From positions 1-44,763 of the forward strand of contig DASWED010000030.1 of NCBI GenBank assembly GCA_036394995.1: a stretch of DNA of 44,763 nucleotides, written 5' to 3'. Shown piece by piece: positions 7,571 to 15,411 of this stretch. The position numbers and the translations under genes are program-made. Origin of the DNA: DASWED01 sp036394995. Its GTDB lineage: Bacteria; Actinomycetota; UBA4738; JACQTL01. The notes under the pieces were generated by a model. That model was not told the DNA's origin, did not search any database, and saw nothing but the letters and a program-made list of their open reading frames with translations. The stretch's first letter is position 1, and every line of letters starts with the position of its first letter.

Positions 7571-9049
7571 TCACGGCGGAGTCAGCGTGGGCGAACCCTC
7601 GGGCTCGGGCTCGCGCTCAGCCGGCGGGAGCATGACGTGCCAGTGCCGCGGGAGGATCATCTCGTCGGCCTCCACCGGACCCCAGGCGCCCTTCCCGTAG
7701 AACCGGACCGGGGGCGGGTTCTCCAGCACCGGTGCGATGACCTCCCAGGCCCGTTCGACCTCGTCGGCCCGGGTGAACAGCGTGTGGTCCCCCGCCATGG
7801 CCTCGAGGATGAGGGTCTCGTACGCCTCGATGAGCGGGGTGTGGTACGCGCTCTGGTAGTCGAAGTCCAGGATGGCCCGGTCCAGACGGAACCCCAGCCC
7901 GGGCTTCTTGATGTTGAGGTGCAGCGAGATGCCCTCGTCGGGCTGGACCCGGATCACCAGGGCGTCGCGGCCCATGGGCGTGGCCTCGGTCCCCCGGAAC
8001 ACGCTGTAGGGGACCTGCCGGAACGACAGCGACAGCTCGGTGACCTTGCGGTGCAGGTTCTTCCCCGTCCGCAGGTTGAACGGCACCCCGGCCCACCGCC
8101 AGTTGTCGATGTACACCTGTAGGGCGGCGTACGTCTCGGCCTGGGAGTTCGGCGCCACGTCCGGCTCGTGCCGGTAGCCGATGTACTGCCCCCGGACCAC
8201 GTGCTGCGGATCCACCGGCTGCATGGCCCGGAGCACGCGGACCTTCTCGTCGCGGAGCCGGTCCGGTTCGAACGAGACCGGCGGCTCCATGGCCAGGATC
8301 GTGAGGACCTGGAACAGGTGGGTGGCCATCATGTCGCGGATCGTGCCGGTCTGCTCGTAGAACGATCCACGACCCTCGATGCCGATCTCCTCGGCCACCG
8401 TGATCTGCACGTTGTCCACGTACCGCCGGTTCCAGATGGGCTCGAACATCCCGTTCGCGAACCGCAGGGCCAGGAGGTTCTGCACGGTCTCCTTGCCCAG
8501 GTAGTGGTCGATCCGGAACACCTGGCGCTCCTCGAACACCTTGTGGATCTGCGCGTTCAGCTCCTTCGCGGTCTCCACGTCCCGCCCGAACGGCTTCTCG
8601 ATCACGATCTTGGCCGTGGAGTGCAGCTCGCTCTCGTGGAGGCGGGACACGATGTCCGGGTACGCGGCCGGCGGCGTCGCGCAGTAGTAGAACCTCCCGC
8701 CGTTCGTCCCCGCGGTCCGGTCCAGCTCCTCGAGGTGCCCCCGCAAGTGGTCCATGGACTTCTCGTTCTGGAACTCGCCGGCGACGTAGGACAAGCGCCG
8801 GGCGAACTCCCCCCACCGCTCGTCGTCCGGCTTCTCCCGGGCGAACTCGGCGATGTGCTCCCGCGCGGAGTCCTTCCACGCGTCGTCGCTCATCTCGGTC
8901 CGCGCGTAGCCCACGATGGCGACCCCCTCGGGGAGCAGGCCTTCGCAGTACAGATGCCAGAAGGCCGGGAGGAGCTTGCGCTTCGTGAGGTCGCCGGAGG
9001 CGCCGAAGATCACGACGGCCTGCGGATCCGCTGGCTTGCCCTGGGCCAT
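7571..9049 (-). CDS. zwf: Glucose-6-phosphate 1-dehydrogenase
   Basis: This 492-residue enzyme catalyses the first, NADP-reducing step of the oxidative pentose phosphate pathway in the cytosol. It has the N-terminal nucleotide-binding motif VIFGASGDLTKRKL (residues about 13-26), the substrate-binding segment IVIEKPFGRD (about 150-160), and the signature RIDHYLGKETVQN with the catalytic His region (about 190-205). The C-terminal domain carries the expected LRTGKNL segment. The length is typical. The start at 9049 has a GAAGGAGA ribosome-binding site. It lies 74 bases downstream of gnd, and pairing the two oxidative steps is common. Confidence 0.95.
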   Translation of the reverse strand: MAQGKPADPQAVVIFGASGDLTKRKLLPAFWHLYCEGLLPEGVAIVGYARTEMSDDAWKDSAREHIAEFAREKPDDERWGEFARRLSYVAGEFQNEKSMDHLRGHLEELDRTAGTNGGRFYYCATPPAAYPDIVSRLHESELHSTAKIVIEKPFGRDVETAKELNAQIHKVFEERQVFRIDHYLGKETVQNLLALRFANGMFEPIWNRRYVDNVQITVAEEIGIEGRGSFYEQTGTIRDMMATHLFQVLTILAMEPPVSFEPDRLRDEKVRVLRAMQPVDPQHVVRGQYIGYRHEPDVAPNSQAETYAALQVYIDNWRWAGVPFNLRTGKNLHRKVTELSLSFRQVPYSVFRGTEATPMGRDALVIRVQPDEGISLHLNIKKPGLGFRLDRAILDFDYQSAYHTPLIEAYETLILEAMAGDHTLFTRADEVERAWEVIAPVLENPPPVRFYGKGAWGPVEADEMILPRHWHVMLPPAEREPEPEGSPTLTPP

Positions 9050-9123
9050 GGGTCACGTCTCCTTCTTCATCATCGTCAGCGAATCGCCTTCGGCGATCCG
9101 CTTCCGCCAGGGGGACCGCGGCT

Positions 9124-10056
9124 TCATCGGCTCGCTTCGCTCGCCGCGCCGCTCCCCCCCTGGACCCCCCTCACGGCGTGGCCGCCGAACTCGTTGCGGA
9201 GGGCCGCGATGACCTTCGCGGCGTAGGACTCCTCCTGCCGGGAGGCGAACCGGGCGAACAAGCTGAGGGTGGTGATCGGCGCGGGAACGTTCTGGTCGAT
9301 GGCCGCCTGCACGGTCCACCGCCCCTCGCCGGAGTCCTCCACGTACCCCCGGATCGATTCGAGCTTGGGGTCCTTCGCATACGCGTCCACCAGCAGCTCC
9401 AGCAGCCACGACCGGACCACGCTCCCGTACCGCCAGATGCCGGCGATCGTGGAAAGGTCCAGGTCGAACTCGCTCGACTGCATGATGTCGAATCCCTCGC
9501 CGTAGGCGGCGAGCATGCCGTACTCGATCCCGTTGTGGACCATCTTCACGTAGTGCCCGGCGCCGCTCGCGCCCACGTGCGCGTACCCGTTCCCGGGGGC
9601 GAGCGTGGCGAAGATCGGCTCGGTGGTGGCGAACGCTCCGGCGTCGCCCCCGACCATCAGGCAGTAGCCGTTGTCCAGGCCCCAGACGCCGCCCGAGGTC
9701 CCGGCGTCGAGGAAGCTGACACCGGCCGCGGCCGCCTCCTCCCCCCGCCGCTTCGAGTCGTGCCAGTTCGAGTTCCCGCCGTCGATGATCACGTCGCCAT
9801 CCGACAGCAGACCCTTCACGGTCTGGAACGTGTCCTCGGTGATCTTGCCGGACGGCACCATGAGCCAGACCACGCGGGGCGATTCGAGCTTCGCCACCAG
9901 GTCCTCCAGGCCGGAGGCGCCCACCGCCCCGGACCCGACCGCCCGGTCCACGGCCTCCTGCCCCGGGTCGTAGGCCACCACCTCGTGGCCGCCCCGGATG
10001 AGACGCACGGTCATGTTCCCACCCATCCGCCCCAACCCGACCATCCCCAGTCTCAT
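9124..10056 (-). CDS. gnd: 6-phosphogluconate dehydrogenase (decarboxylating), short NAD-type
   Basis: The 310-residue protein oxidatively decarboxylates 6-phosphogluconate to ribulose 5-phosphate. It opens with the Rossmann motif GMVGLGRMGGNM, then has IIDGGNSNWHDS and AGTSGGVWGLDNGYCLMVGG, and the catalytic lysine region HYVKMVHNGIEYGML. Its length and single C-terminal helical domain match the short GndA/YqeC type rather than the roughly 470-residue form, and that type often prefers NAD. The start is preceded by GAGGAGG. Together with zwf it forms a complete oxidative branch for NAD(P)H and pentose supply. Confidence 0.93.
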   Translation of the reverse strand: MRLGMVGLGRMGGNMTVRLIRGGHEVVAYDPGQEAVDRAVGSGAVGASGLEDLVAKLESPRVVWLMVPSGKITEDTFQTVKGLLSDGDVIIDGGNSNWHDSKRRGEEAAAAGVSFLDAGTSGGVWGLDNGYCLMVGGDAGAFATTEPIFATLAPGNGYAHVGASGAGHYVKMVHNGIEYGMLAAYGEGFDIMQSSEFDLDLSTIAGIWRYGSVVRSWLLELLVDAYAKDPKLESIRGYVEDSGEGRWTVQAAIDQNVPAPITTLSLFARFASRQEESYAAKVIAALRNEFGGHAVRGVQGGSGAASEASR

Positions 10057-10171
10057 CGCCGCCTCCTCGCTCGCTGTGGTGCGGCCTTGGTCCCGCCGGT
10101 CCGCGGGCCGTTACGGCCCGCCGAGGTTGCATCCTCGTCCTCCGGACCCGATCCGGCCACCCCGGGTGGCC

Positions 10172-10495
10172 TCACGCCACCGCCACCTCCAGCCACCCGT
10201 TGTCCACGCGCAGGGCGAAGACCGCCACCGGGTCCTCCGCCGGGCCGCGCACGGGCTCGCCGGTCTCCAGGTCGAACGCACTGCCGTCGTCGCCGCATAC
10301 CACAAGCTCGCCGTCCTCGATCTCGCCCTCGGCCAGGGCGCAGCCCTTCACGGTGCACTCGCCGGCGAACGCGAGGTAGCGGCCGTCCACGCAGGCCACC
10401 GCGACGCGAAGCCCCGGGAGGTCGAACTCCCGGATCTCGCCGTCCGGGACGGTCGCCGCCACGCCGATCCGCACGAACTCGGCCACGCCCGGCAT
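10172..10495 (-). CDS. Rieske-fold protein lacking both histidine ligands
   Basis: The 107-residue protein has the length and layout of a Rieske-type ferredoxin: strands, a first loop (ECTVKGCAL, around C47), a second loop (VVCGDDGSAFD, around C67), then the LETGEPVRGPAEDPVAVF tail typical of the fold. In a working Rieske centre the loops read C-x-H and C-x2-H. Here the histidine places are V49 and D70, read directly from the DNA. Binding of a normal 2Fe-2S Rieske cluster is therefore unlikely. It may be a structural or regulatory derivative, or may use C47, C52 and C67 differently. It lies upstream of gnd on the same strand, separated by 115 bases. Confidence 0.75.
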   Translation of the reverse strand: MPGVAEFVRIGVAATVPDGEIREFDLPGLRVAVACVDGRYLAFAGECTVKGCALAEGEIEDGELVVCGDDGSAFDLETGEPVRGPAEDPVAVFALRVDNGWLEVAVA

Positions 10496-10545
10496 CCTTC
10501 CATTGTTTGTCGCCGGCGTCCGCGGCGTGCCAGCATCGCGCTTCG

Positions 10546-11316
10546 ATGGGCGACGAGCGCTTCTTCCGGGACTGGCCGGCCGCCGAGCCGAAGGCCGGGG
10601 TGGCCCTGCTCCACGGACTGGCCGAGCACTCCGGCCGGTACGAGCACGTGGCCCGCCGGCTGAACGGCGCCGGCTACTCCGTGACGGCGGTGGACGTCCG
10701 GGGCCACGGCCGGTCCCCAGGATGGCCGGGCCTGGTGGACGGCCTCGACGACTGGGTGGCCGACACCAAGGCGGTCCTGGAGCGGGCCCGGGCCGAGGCC
10801 GGCGCGCGGCCCTTGTTCCTGATGGGGCACTCCCTCGGCGCGCTGATCTCGGCGACGTACGTGCGCCGCGCGGGCGACGAGGGACTCGCGGGGCTGGTGC
10901 TGTCGAGCCTCGCGGTCCTCGCGGGGGCCGCCCTGCTGGAGTCCATGGGCGACCCCGACGGCCAGGGCATACCTTCCACCCAGCTCAGCCGGGACGTCGA
11001 GGTCCAGCGGGCCTACGACGAGGACCCCCTGGTGTTCGCCGACCGCGTCCCGCCCGAGGCGACGGCGGCCGCCCTGGAGGCCGCGATCGAGGTCTACCAG
11101 GGCGCCGCGACGATCACGCTCCCTGTCCTGATGTTCCACGGCGAGCTCGACGGCATCGCCGACGTCGACGGCGCCCGCGAGTTCTTCGAGGCGCTGGGCT
11201 CGACCGACAAGCGCCTCCACTTCTACGAGGGCCTCCTGCACGAGACCATGAACGAACCGGAGCAGGACCGGGTCCTCGACGACCTGGTCGCCTGGCTGGA
11301 CGACCACGTCGCGTAG
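10546..11316 (+). CDS. Alpha/beta hydrolase, monoacylglycerol-lipase-like
   Basis: The 256-residue serine hydrolase begins with an oxyanion-hole segment VALLHGLAEHSGRYEHVA. The nucleophile elbow is GHSLGAL. The acid is in FHGELDGIAD and the base is His in EGLLHETMNE. The HGLAEHSGRY and VDVRGHGRS motifs are characteristic of monoacylglycerol lipase and lysophospholipase families (Hydrolase_4 type). The product is cytosolic, with no signal peptide. It starts at ATG 10546, divergent from the Rieske-fold gene, and ends 45 bases before the glycosylase gene. The substrate is not defined by sequence. Confidence 0.87.
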   Translation: MGDERFFRDWPAAEPKAGVALLHGLAEHSGRYEHVARRLNGAGYSVTAVDVRGHGRSPGWPGLVDGLDDWVADTKAVLERARAEAGARPLFLMGHSLGALISATYVRRAGDEGLAGLVLSSLAVLAGAALLESMGDPDGQGIPSTQLSRDVEVQRAYDEDPLVFADRVPPEATAAALEAAIEVYQGAATITLPVLMFHGELDGIADVDGAREFFEALGSTDKRLHFYEGLLHETMNEPEQDRVLDDLVAWLDDHVA

Positions 11317-11361
11317 GACCCCGCCGGGCGGTTGCCGAGCGCATCGGGGAGACTGTTCGGC

Positions 11362-12156
11362 ATGCCGGAGCTTCCCGACGTCGAGGGATACCGGCGGTTC
11401 TTCTCCCGGCACGCGGCCGGGCGGACCGTCCGCCGGGTGGTCACCACCGACCCCGCGATCGTGCGCAACGCCACGCCCCAGGCGCTGGACCGGGCCCTCC
11501 GGGGACACACGTTCGCCGAGCCGGAGCGCCACGGGAAGTGGCTGCTGTGCTGGACCGACGGCCCCGCGCTGCTCCTGCACTTCGGGATGACGGGCTGGTT
11601 CGTGTGGGGGGACGCACCGGAGGGCCGCCACCGGCACGACCGCATCATCGTGGAGCTGGGGGGCGGCGGCGAGATCCGGTACCGGAACATGCGGAAGCTC
11701 GGCGGCGCGTGGCTGGCCCACGACGCCGCGGAGGCGGCCGTGGTGACCGGCGAGCTGGGGCCGGACGCGCTGGCCGTGGACCGGCGGCGGTTCCGGGAAC
11801 TCCTGTCGAGCCGGCGGGGCGGCGTCAAGGCGGTGCTCATGGACCAGCGGTTCATGGCCGGGATCGGCAACCTCCTGGCCGACGAGACCCTGTGGCAGGC
11901 CCGCATCCACCCGAAGCGCCGCGTGGAGTCGCTATCGACCGAGGACCGGGAGCGGCTGTTCGATGCGATGCGGAAGGTGGTCCGGGAGTCCGTGGCGACC
12001 GAGGGGGGCTACATCCCGCACAAGCGGACGTGGCTCCTGTCCGTTCGGGGGAGGCCGGGGGCGCTGTGCCCCCGATGCCACACGCCGCTGGCCCGAACGG
12101 TGGCCGCCGGCCGGACCACGTGGTTCTGTCCCTCGTGCCAGGAGGAGCCCGCGTGA
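11362..12156 (+). CDS. Fpg/Nei-family DNA glycosylase
   Basis: The 264-residue enzyme starts MPELPDVEGYRR. After removal of Met, Pro and the following Glu are the catalytic pair of formamidopyrimidine-DNA glycosylase / endonuclease VIII. K59 in ERHGKW matches the conserved DNA-contacting lysine. The helix-two-turn-helix is in FMAGIGNLLADETLW, and a C-terminal zinc finger has two CxxC pairs (CPRC and CPSC). These enzymes excise oxidised bases and nick the backbone. The start at 11362 is fixed by the need for Pro at position 2. The stop overlaps the next start by 4 bp (GTGA), so this gene is coupled to the beta-helix gene. Confidence 0.9.
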   Translation: MPELPDVEGYRRFFSRHAAGRTVRRVVTTDPAIVRNATPQALDRALRGHTFAEPERHGKWLLCWTDGPALLLHFGMTGWFVWGDAPEGRHRHDRIIVELGGGGEIRYRNMRKLGGAWLAHDAAEAAVVTGELGPDALAVDRRRFRELLSSRRGGVKAVLMDQRFMAGIGNLLADETLWQARIHPKRRVESLSTEDRERLFDAMRKVVRESVATEGGYIPHKRTWLLSVRGRPGALCPRCHTPLARTVAAGRTTWFCPSCQEEPA

Positions 12157-13409
12157 GGCCGGTTCGCGCTGTGGTGGTGGCCGCCCTGTGGGCCTCGGCG
12201 GTTCTCGCGATCCCGGGGCGGGCGGAGGCGGCCCGCGGCCAGTACGACGTGCCCGCCGCGGCGTGCACGGCCGGCGGCGACTCCGCCCCGGCCATCGAGG
12301 AGTTCCTGGCCACGGTCCCCAACGAGTCCGTGGTGACGTTCCCCCGGGGCGCGATGTGCCGGGTGGAGCGGACGGTCGACCTCGGCGTGCCGCCCGCCGG
12401 CGCGTCGCAGCGAACGGACACCACGTACGACCTCCGCGGCGCGACGATCTTCCGCGAGGTCGAGCCCTCCTGCCAGCACATCGACGACTGCAACGGACCG
12501 ATCGTCGCGATCAACCTGGTGAACGCGGTGACCCTCCAGGGCGGGTCGGTCAAGGGCGGGCTGGACGTCGACGGGCTCCCGCAGTTCGACGCCACCCGAG
12601 AGCACGACCACGGGATCGCCGTCCACGGCTCCGTGGACGTGACGCTGTTCGGGCTCCACGTGTCGAACGTGTCCGGCGACTGCGTGGACGTGGACAAGCA
12701 GAAGAAGGACGTCTCGGCGAACGTCCGGGTGATCGGGACGCCCGGTGCGCCGTTCACGTGCGAGATCACCGGCCGGCAGGGCGTGTCGGCGAACGCGGTG
12801 ACGGGCCTCCGGGTGCAGGGCGTGACGTTCGACCGGATCGCGTCGACTGGGGTGGACCTCGAGCCCCGGCGGCACGGCTACATCGACACCGCCCTGGTCA
12901 AGGAGAACCGGTTCGGCTGGATGGGGTACTACGCGATCGCCGGGATCGGCGCGAGCGAGACGTGGAAGCGCATCGCGATCGAGGACAACGTCCAGACCGA
13001 TGCCGACCACGTCGGCGAGGCCTTCCTGCGCGCGGGCAACAGCTTCGACCGCGGCCCCCTGGAGGTGAGCGGGAACCGGATCAGGAACCGCATCCAGGTC
13101 AACCACATCCTCGGAACGGCCTCCGGGAACACGCTGGTGGCCGGCCCGGGCGGGCCGAGGTGCATGTTCGAGCTGTTCAACGACCCGCCGTTCGAGGTCG
13201 CGTCGTCGAACAGGCACCCGGCGGGGGTGCAGCTGACGTGTGCCCTGGAGGGCAAGATCGCCGCCGGCGGCATCGAACGGAAGGCCCGCAAGCTGCTGAA
13301 GTTGCTGATCCCGGTTGCGGTGGTGTTGCTCGTCGTTGTGGTGGCGCTGGCGGTGTGGTTTCGCCGCCGCCGGTCGCGGGCGCCATCGGGGGAGGCAGCG
13401 GGATCGTGA
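12153..13409 (+). CDS. Exported right-handed beta-helix-like protein with C-terminal membrane anchor
   Basis: The gene encodes 418 residues from GTG 12153, with GGAGGAG upstream and a 4-bp overlap with the glycosylase stop. A signal peptide ends around AEAARG (residue ~25). The body has the short hydrophobic strands and turns of a pectate-lyase-like parallel beta-helix (VVAINLVNAVTLQGGS, HGIAVHGSVDVTLFGL, GLRVQGVTFDRIASTGVDLE). Six or more cysteines suggest disulphides. The C-terminus has a strong transmembrane helix (IPVAVVLLVVVVALAVWF) and a basic tail, so the helix faces outward. No catalytic residues are evident. It may bind or modify surface polysaccharide. Coupling to a DNA repair gene is odd and probably incidental. 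Confidence 0.75.
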   Translation: MRPVRAVVVAALWASAVLAIPGRAEAARGQYDVPAAACTAGGDSAPAIEEFLATVPNESVVTFPRGAMCRVERTVDLGVPPAGASQRTDTTYDLRGATIFREVEPSCQHIDDCNGPIVAINLVNAVTLQGGSVKGGLDVDGLPQFDATREHDHGIAVHGSVDVTLFGLHVSNVSGDCVDVDKQKKDVSANVRVIGTPGAPFTCEITGRQGVSANAVTGLRVQGVTFDRIASTGVDLEPRRHGYIDTALVKENRFGWMGYYAIAGIGASETWKRIAIEDNVQTDADHVGEAFLRAGNSFDRGPLEVSGNRIRNRIQVNHILGTASGNTLVAGPGGPRCMFELFNDPPFEVASSNRHPAGVQLTCALEGKIAAGGIERKARKLLKLLIPVAVVLLVVVVALAVWFRRRRSRAPSGEAAGS

Positions 13410-13669
13410 CGCGGTCCAAGCCGCAGATCGAACGGCTCCGTCGGATCTGCCTGTCGTTCCCCGAGGCGACGGAGCGCCTGAGCCACGGCGAGCCGACCTG
13501 GTTCGTCCGGGGCAAGTCCGTGTTCGTCACGACCGCCGACCATCACCACGCACCATCGCGCCCCGCGCTGGTCAGCCGGCTCGACTCTGGTCGGGAACCG
13601 GCGCCGCGGGCTCCGGCGGAGGCTTCGCCAGGCCGCGCCAGGCCGACCAGACGCGCTGGGCCACCGTGA
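13406..13669 (+). pseudogene. Truncated MmcQ/YjbR-family gene
   Basis: The frame begins at GTG 13406 (4-bp overlap with the preceding stop) and for about 48 residues reads as the N-terminus of an MmcQ/YjbR-like protein: CLSFPEATERLSHGEPTWFV, then RGKSVFVTTADHHH. Full-length members are about 115-130 residues. After about base 13550 the frame runs into sequence that is antisense to the end of the neighbouring phosphatidyltransferase gene and gives an Arg/Pro/Ala-rich tail to 13669. The rest of the domain is missing. It looks like a deletion remnant whose 3' part was replaced by the converging gene; an assembly join is the alternative. Confidence 0.65.
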
Positions 13670-14270
13670 TGCCGCCGAGGCCGGTGAGGATAGCCAGGAC
13701 CGGAAGCAGGGCCCCCGGGGCCGTCAGTCCGACCATCAGCGCGACGTAGCGCTCCAGGCGCTGGAACACCCCTTCTGAGAGCTTCACGCCGAGGGCCTCG
13801 CCCTCCGCCCGGATCTGGCTCACCACCAGCGAGATGCCGAGCGTGGAGAGCGCCAGGATCGACGTGGTGTGGTGGCCCTGCCCGGCCTCCGACCAGAACA
13901 GGCAGCCGAACAGGATGCCGTCGGAGACGCGGTCGAGGGTCGAGTCGAGGAACGCGCCGAGCCGGCTCTCCTCGCCCCGCAGACGGGCCACGCCGCCGTC
14001 GAACACGTCGAACAGCCCCGCTGGGATCAGCAGCATCCCCGGCACGAACCGGTACCCGTCCACGAGCAGCCAGCCAACGGCGGCGTTCGTCAGCAGCGAC
14101 AGGATCGTGAGCTGCCACGGCCGGAACCCCACCCGGTACAGCCCCACCAACGCCGCGCGATACGGCCACATGAACACGCGCTGGAACAGCGGCCCGATGA
14201 CGCTCTGGTTCCGCCGCGGCCCCGGCACGTCCCGGATCCGCGGCGCGTCGTGCCCCGCCTTTCCACCCAT
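13572..14270 (-). CDS. CDP-alcohol phosphatidyltransferase family protein
   Basis: The 232-residue integral membrane enzyme has the complete CDP-alcohol phosphotransferase signature D-x2-DG-x2-AR-x8-G-x3-D-x3-D, at D88, D91-G92, A95-R96, G105, D109 and D113. The aspartates bind two metal ions and the CDP-diacylglycerol diphosphate. About five to six hydrophobic segments surround it (for example ILSLLTNAAVGWLLV and FVPGMLLIPAGLF). The family makes phosphatidylglycerol phosphate, phosphatidylinositol phosphate, cardiolipin or related lipids, and the acceptor alcohol is not clear here. The start at 14270 lies nine bases behind a TAGCCT box. The 3' end abuts the MmcQ/YjbR remnant. Confidence 0.85.
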   Translation of the reverse strand: MGGKAGHDAPRIRDVPGPRRNQSVIGPLFQRVFMWPYRAALVGLYRVGFRPWQLTILSLLTNAAVGWLLVDGYRFVPGMLLIPAGLFDVFDGGVARLRGEESRLGAFLDSTLDRVSDGILFGCLFWSEAGQGHHTTSILALSTLGISLVVSQIRAEGEALGVKLSEGVFQRLERYVALMVGLTAPGALLPVLAILTGLGGITVAQRVWSAWRGLAKPPPEPAAPVPDQSRAG

Positions 14271-14273
14271 CCC

Positions 14274-14477
14274 ATGATCAGGCTAGCCGTGCCCCACCCG
14301 GCATGCGAGCGCCTACTCACAGCGACGGGGCCCCGGCAGGGCGTGGACCTTCCCGTCGTAGGCCGTAACAGCTCGCTCGATTTGACGGTCCACGCCCGCG
14401 TCCAGGCGGTGCTGGAGGACAGCTCCGGCAACGCGGTCCGGATGACCACGGCTGCCCACGACCCCACCCCGCCATGA
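14274..14477 (+). CDS. Doubtful small ORF in a gene-poor stretch
   Basis: The interval 14271-14544 has no convincing gene. One open frame of 67 residues starts at ATG 14274 (MIRLAVPHPACERLL) and contains a strand-like stretch (LDLTVHARVQAVLEDSSGNA). Its third-position GC is lower than in the neighbours, it has no ribosome-binding site, and its start lies inside the promoter region of the divergent phosphatidyltransferase. I list it so that the interval is accounted for; it may be non-coding. Confidence 0.15.
   Translation: MIRLAVPHPACERLLTATGPRQGVDLPVVGRNSSLDLTVHARVQAVLEDSSGNAVRMTTAAHDPTPP
14280..14285 (-). promoter_or_regulatory. -10 box (TAGCCT) of the phosphatidyltransferase gene
   Basis: On the minus strand TAGCCT ends nine bases before ATG 14270, giving a leader of zero to three bases. 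No clear -35 hexamer is seen. Confidence 0.4.
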
Positions 14478-14544
14478 TGCGCCAGCTCCGGTACCGCGAC
14501 CGCTGGTCGTACCGCTGGCGTCGAGAGCAGCCGCGACCGCGGGC

Positions 14545-15087
14545 CTACGCGGTGTGGGGGCGGAACTCGACGACGCGGTAGCGGAAGTTGCCGCCGGGGG
14601 CCTGGGAGACGACCTCGTCGCCCTTGGCGGTGCCCACCATGGCGGAGCCAAGTGGCGACGTGGTGGTGATGGTGCGGACGCCGCCCTGAGCGCGCTCCTC
14701 GGCGGAGTCGGCCAGGAGGTAGGTCTCCTCCTCGGGGTCGTCGTCGTCGAGCGGGAGCACCGTCACCAGCATCCCTGGGCCGACCTGGTCGGAGTGGGCG
14801 GGGGCCTCGACGATGTCGGGGTCGCGGAGCATCCGCTCGAGCTGGCGGATGCGCGCCTCCATGAGTCCCTGTTCGTTCTTCGCGGCGTCGTACTCGGCGT
14901 TCTCGCGGATGTCGCCGTGCTCGCGGGCGGCCTTGAGCCGCTCGGAGATGTGGGTGCGACCCTCGGACCTCAGGCCGTCGAGTTCGTCCTTCAGCCGCCG
15001 GTAGGCGTCGAGCGTCAGCGTCGCGGTCGGCTCGTGTCCTGCGGGACGCGGTGGGCGGGACGCCAGCTCCTCTGGGAGTTCCACCAT
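14545..15087 (-). CDS. greA: Transcription elongation factor GreA
   Basis: This 180-residue protein rescues backtracked RNA polymerase by stimulating transcript cleavage. The N-terminal coiled coil (TLDAYRRLKDELDGLRSE, then REHGDIRENAEYDAAKNEQG) carries the acidic tip residues D and E in GDIRENAEYD. The C-terminal FKBP-like domain includes TTTSPLGSAMVGTAKGDEV. An N-terminal extension of about 20 residues and an acidic insert (LDDDDPEEE) distinguish it from the usual 158-residue form. It starts at ATG 15087, seven bases behind a TACAGT box. Confidence 0.93.
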   Translation of the reverse strand: MVELPEELASRPPRPAGHEPTATLTLDAYRRLKDELDGLRSEGRTHISERLKAAREHGDIRENAEYDAAKNEQGLMEARIRQLERMLRDPDIVEAPAHSDQVGPGMLVTVLPLDDDDPEEETYLLADSAEERAQGGVRTITTTSPLGSAMVGTAKGDEVVSQAPGGNFRYRVVEFRPHTA

Positions 15088-15266
15088 GGACGGAACTGTA
15101 ACAGCGGGTCGTGGTGCCCTCGTCGTTGGGTTGTCCCGCGGCGCTGCCCCCTCGGCTGCTCGCGGTCGTCCCGCAGCGCCGACCAGCAGAGGGCGCCGAA
15201 AGCGCCGACGAGCCCCACCGTCAGCGAGGCCTGGATCCAGTCGCCCACGGAAGCCGGATCGATCAT
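15015..15266 (-). CDS. Possible small single-pass membrane protein
   Basis: An 83-residue frame starts at ATG 15266, behind a GAAAGGGG ribosome-binding site. Residues about 5-30 (VGDWIQASLTVGLVGAFGAL) would form one transmembrane helix, followed by a hydrophilic Arg-rich tail. The last 73 bases overlap the start of greA in another frame, which is unusual and weakens the case. If real, it lies between the oxidase-associated genes and greA. No family recognised. Confidence 0.3.
   Translation of the reverse strand: MIDPASVGDWIQASLTVGLVGAFGALCWSALRDDREQPRGQRRGTTQRRGHHDPLLQFRPWWNSQRSWRPAHRVPQDTSRPRR
15088..15100 (-). promoter_or_regulatory. Leaderless greA promoter -10 box
   Basis: On the minus strand TACAGT (15100-15095) is followed by seven bases and then ATG. 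The box lies inside the 9-bp palindrome CTGTTACAG. No -35 hexamer is recognisable. Confidence 0.45.
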
Positions 15267-15411
15267 CTTGTGCCCCTTTCCGTCAGATCGGTTCTTCGAC
15301 ACGGGAGATGGAAGCAGCCGAAGCTTGGAAGTCCCTGGAGACGGGCGAAGAGACAGGTGAGACCAAGGCCAAGCTTGATCCCGGTGACGGAGAAACCCGG
15401 ACCTGGTCGCG

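Noticed and set aside
14271..14544. Possible hidden gene between the phosphatidyltransferase and greA
   Set aside because: No frame on either strand shows a domain, ribosome-binding site or the local codon bias. A 67-residue frame is listed only as doubtful.
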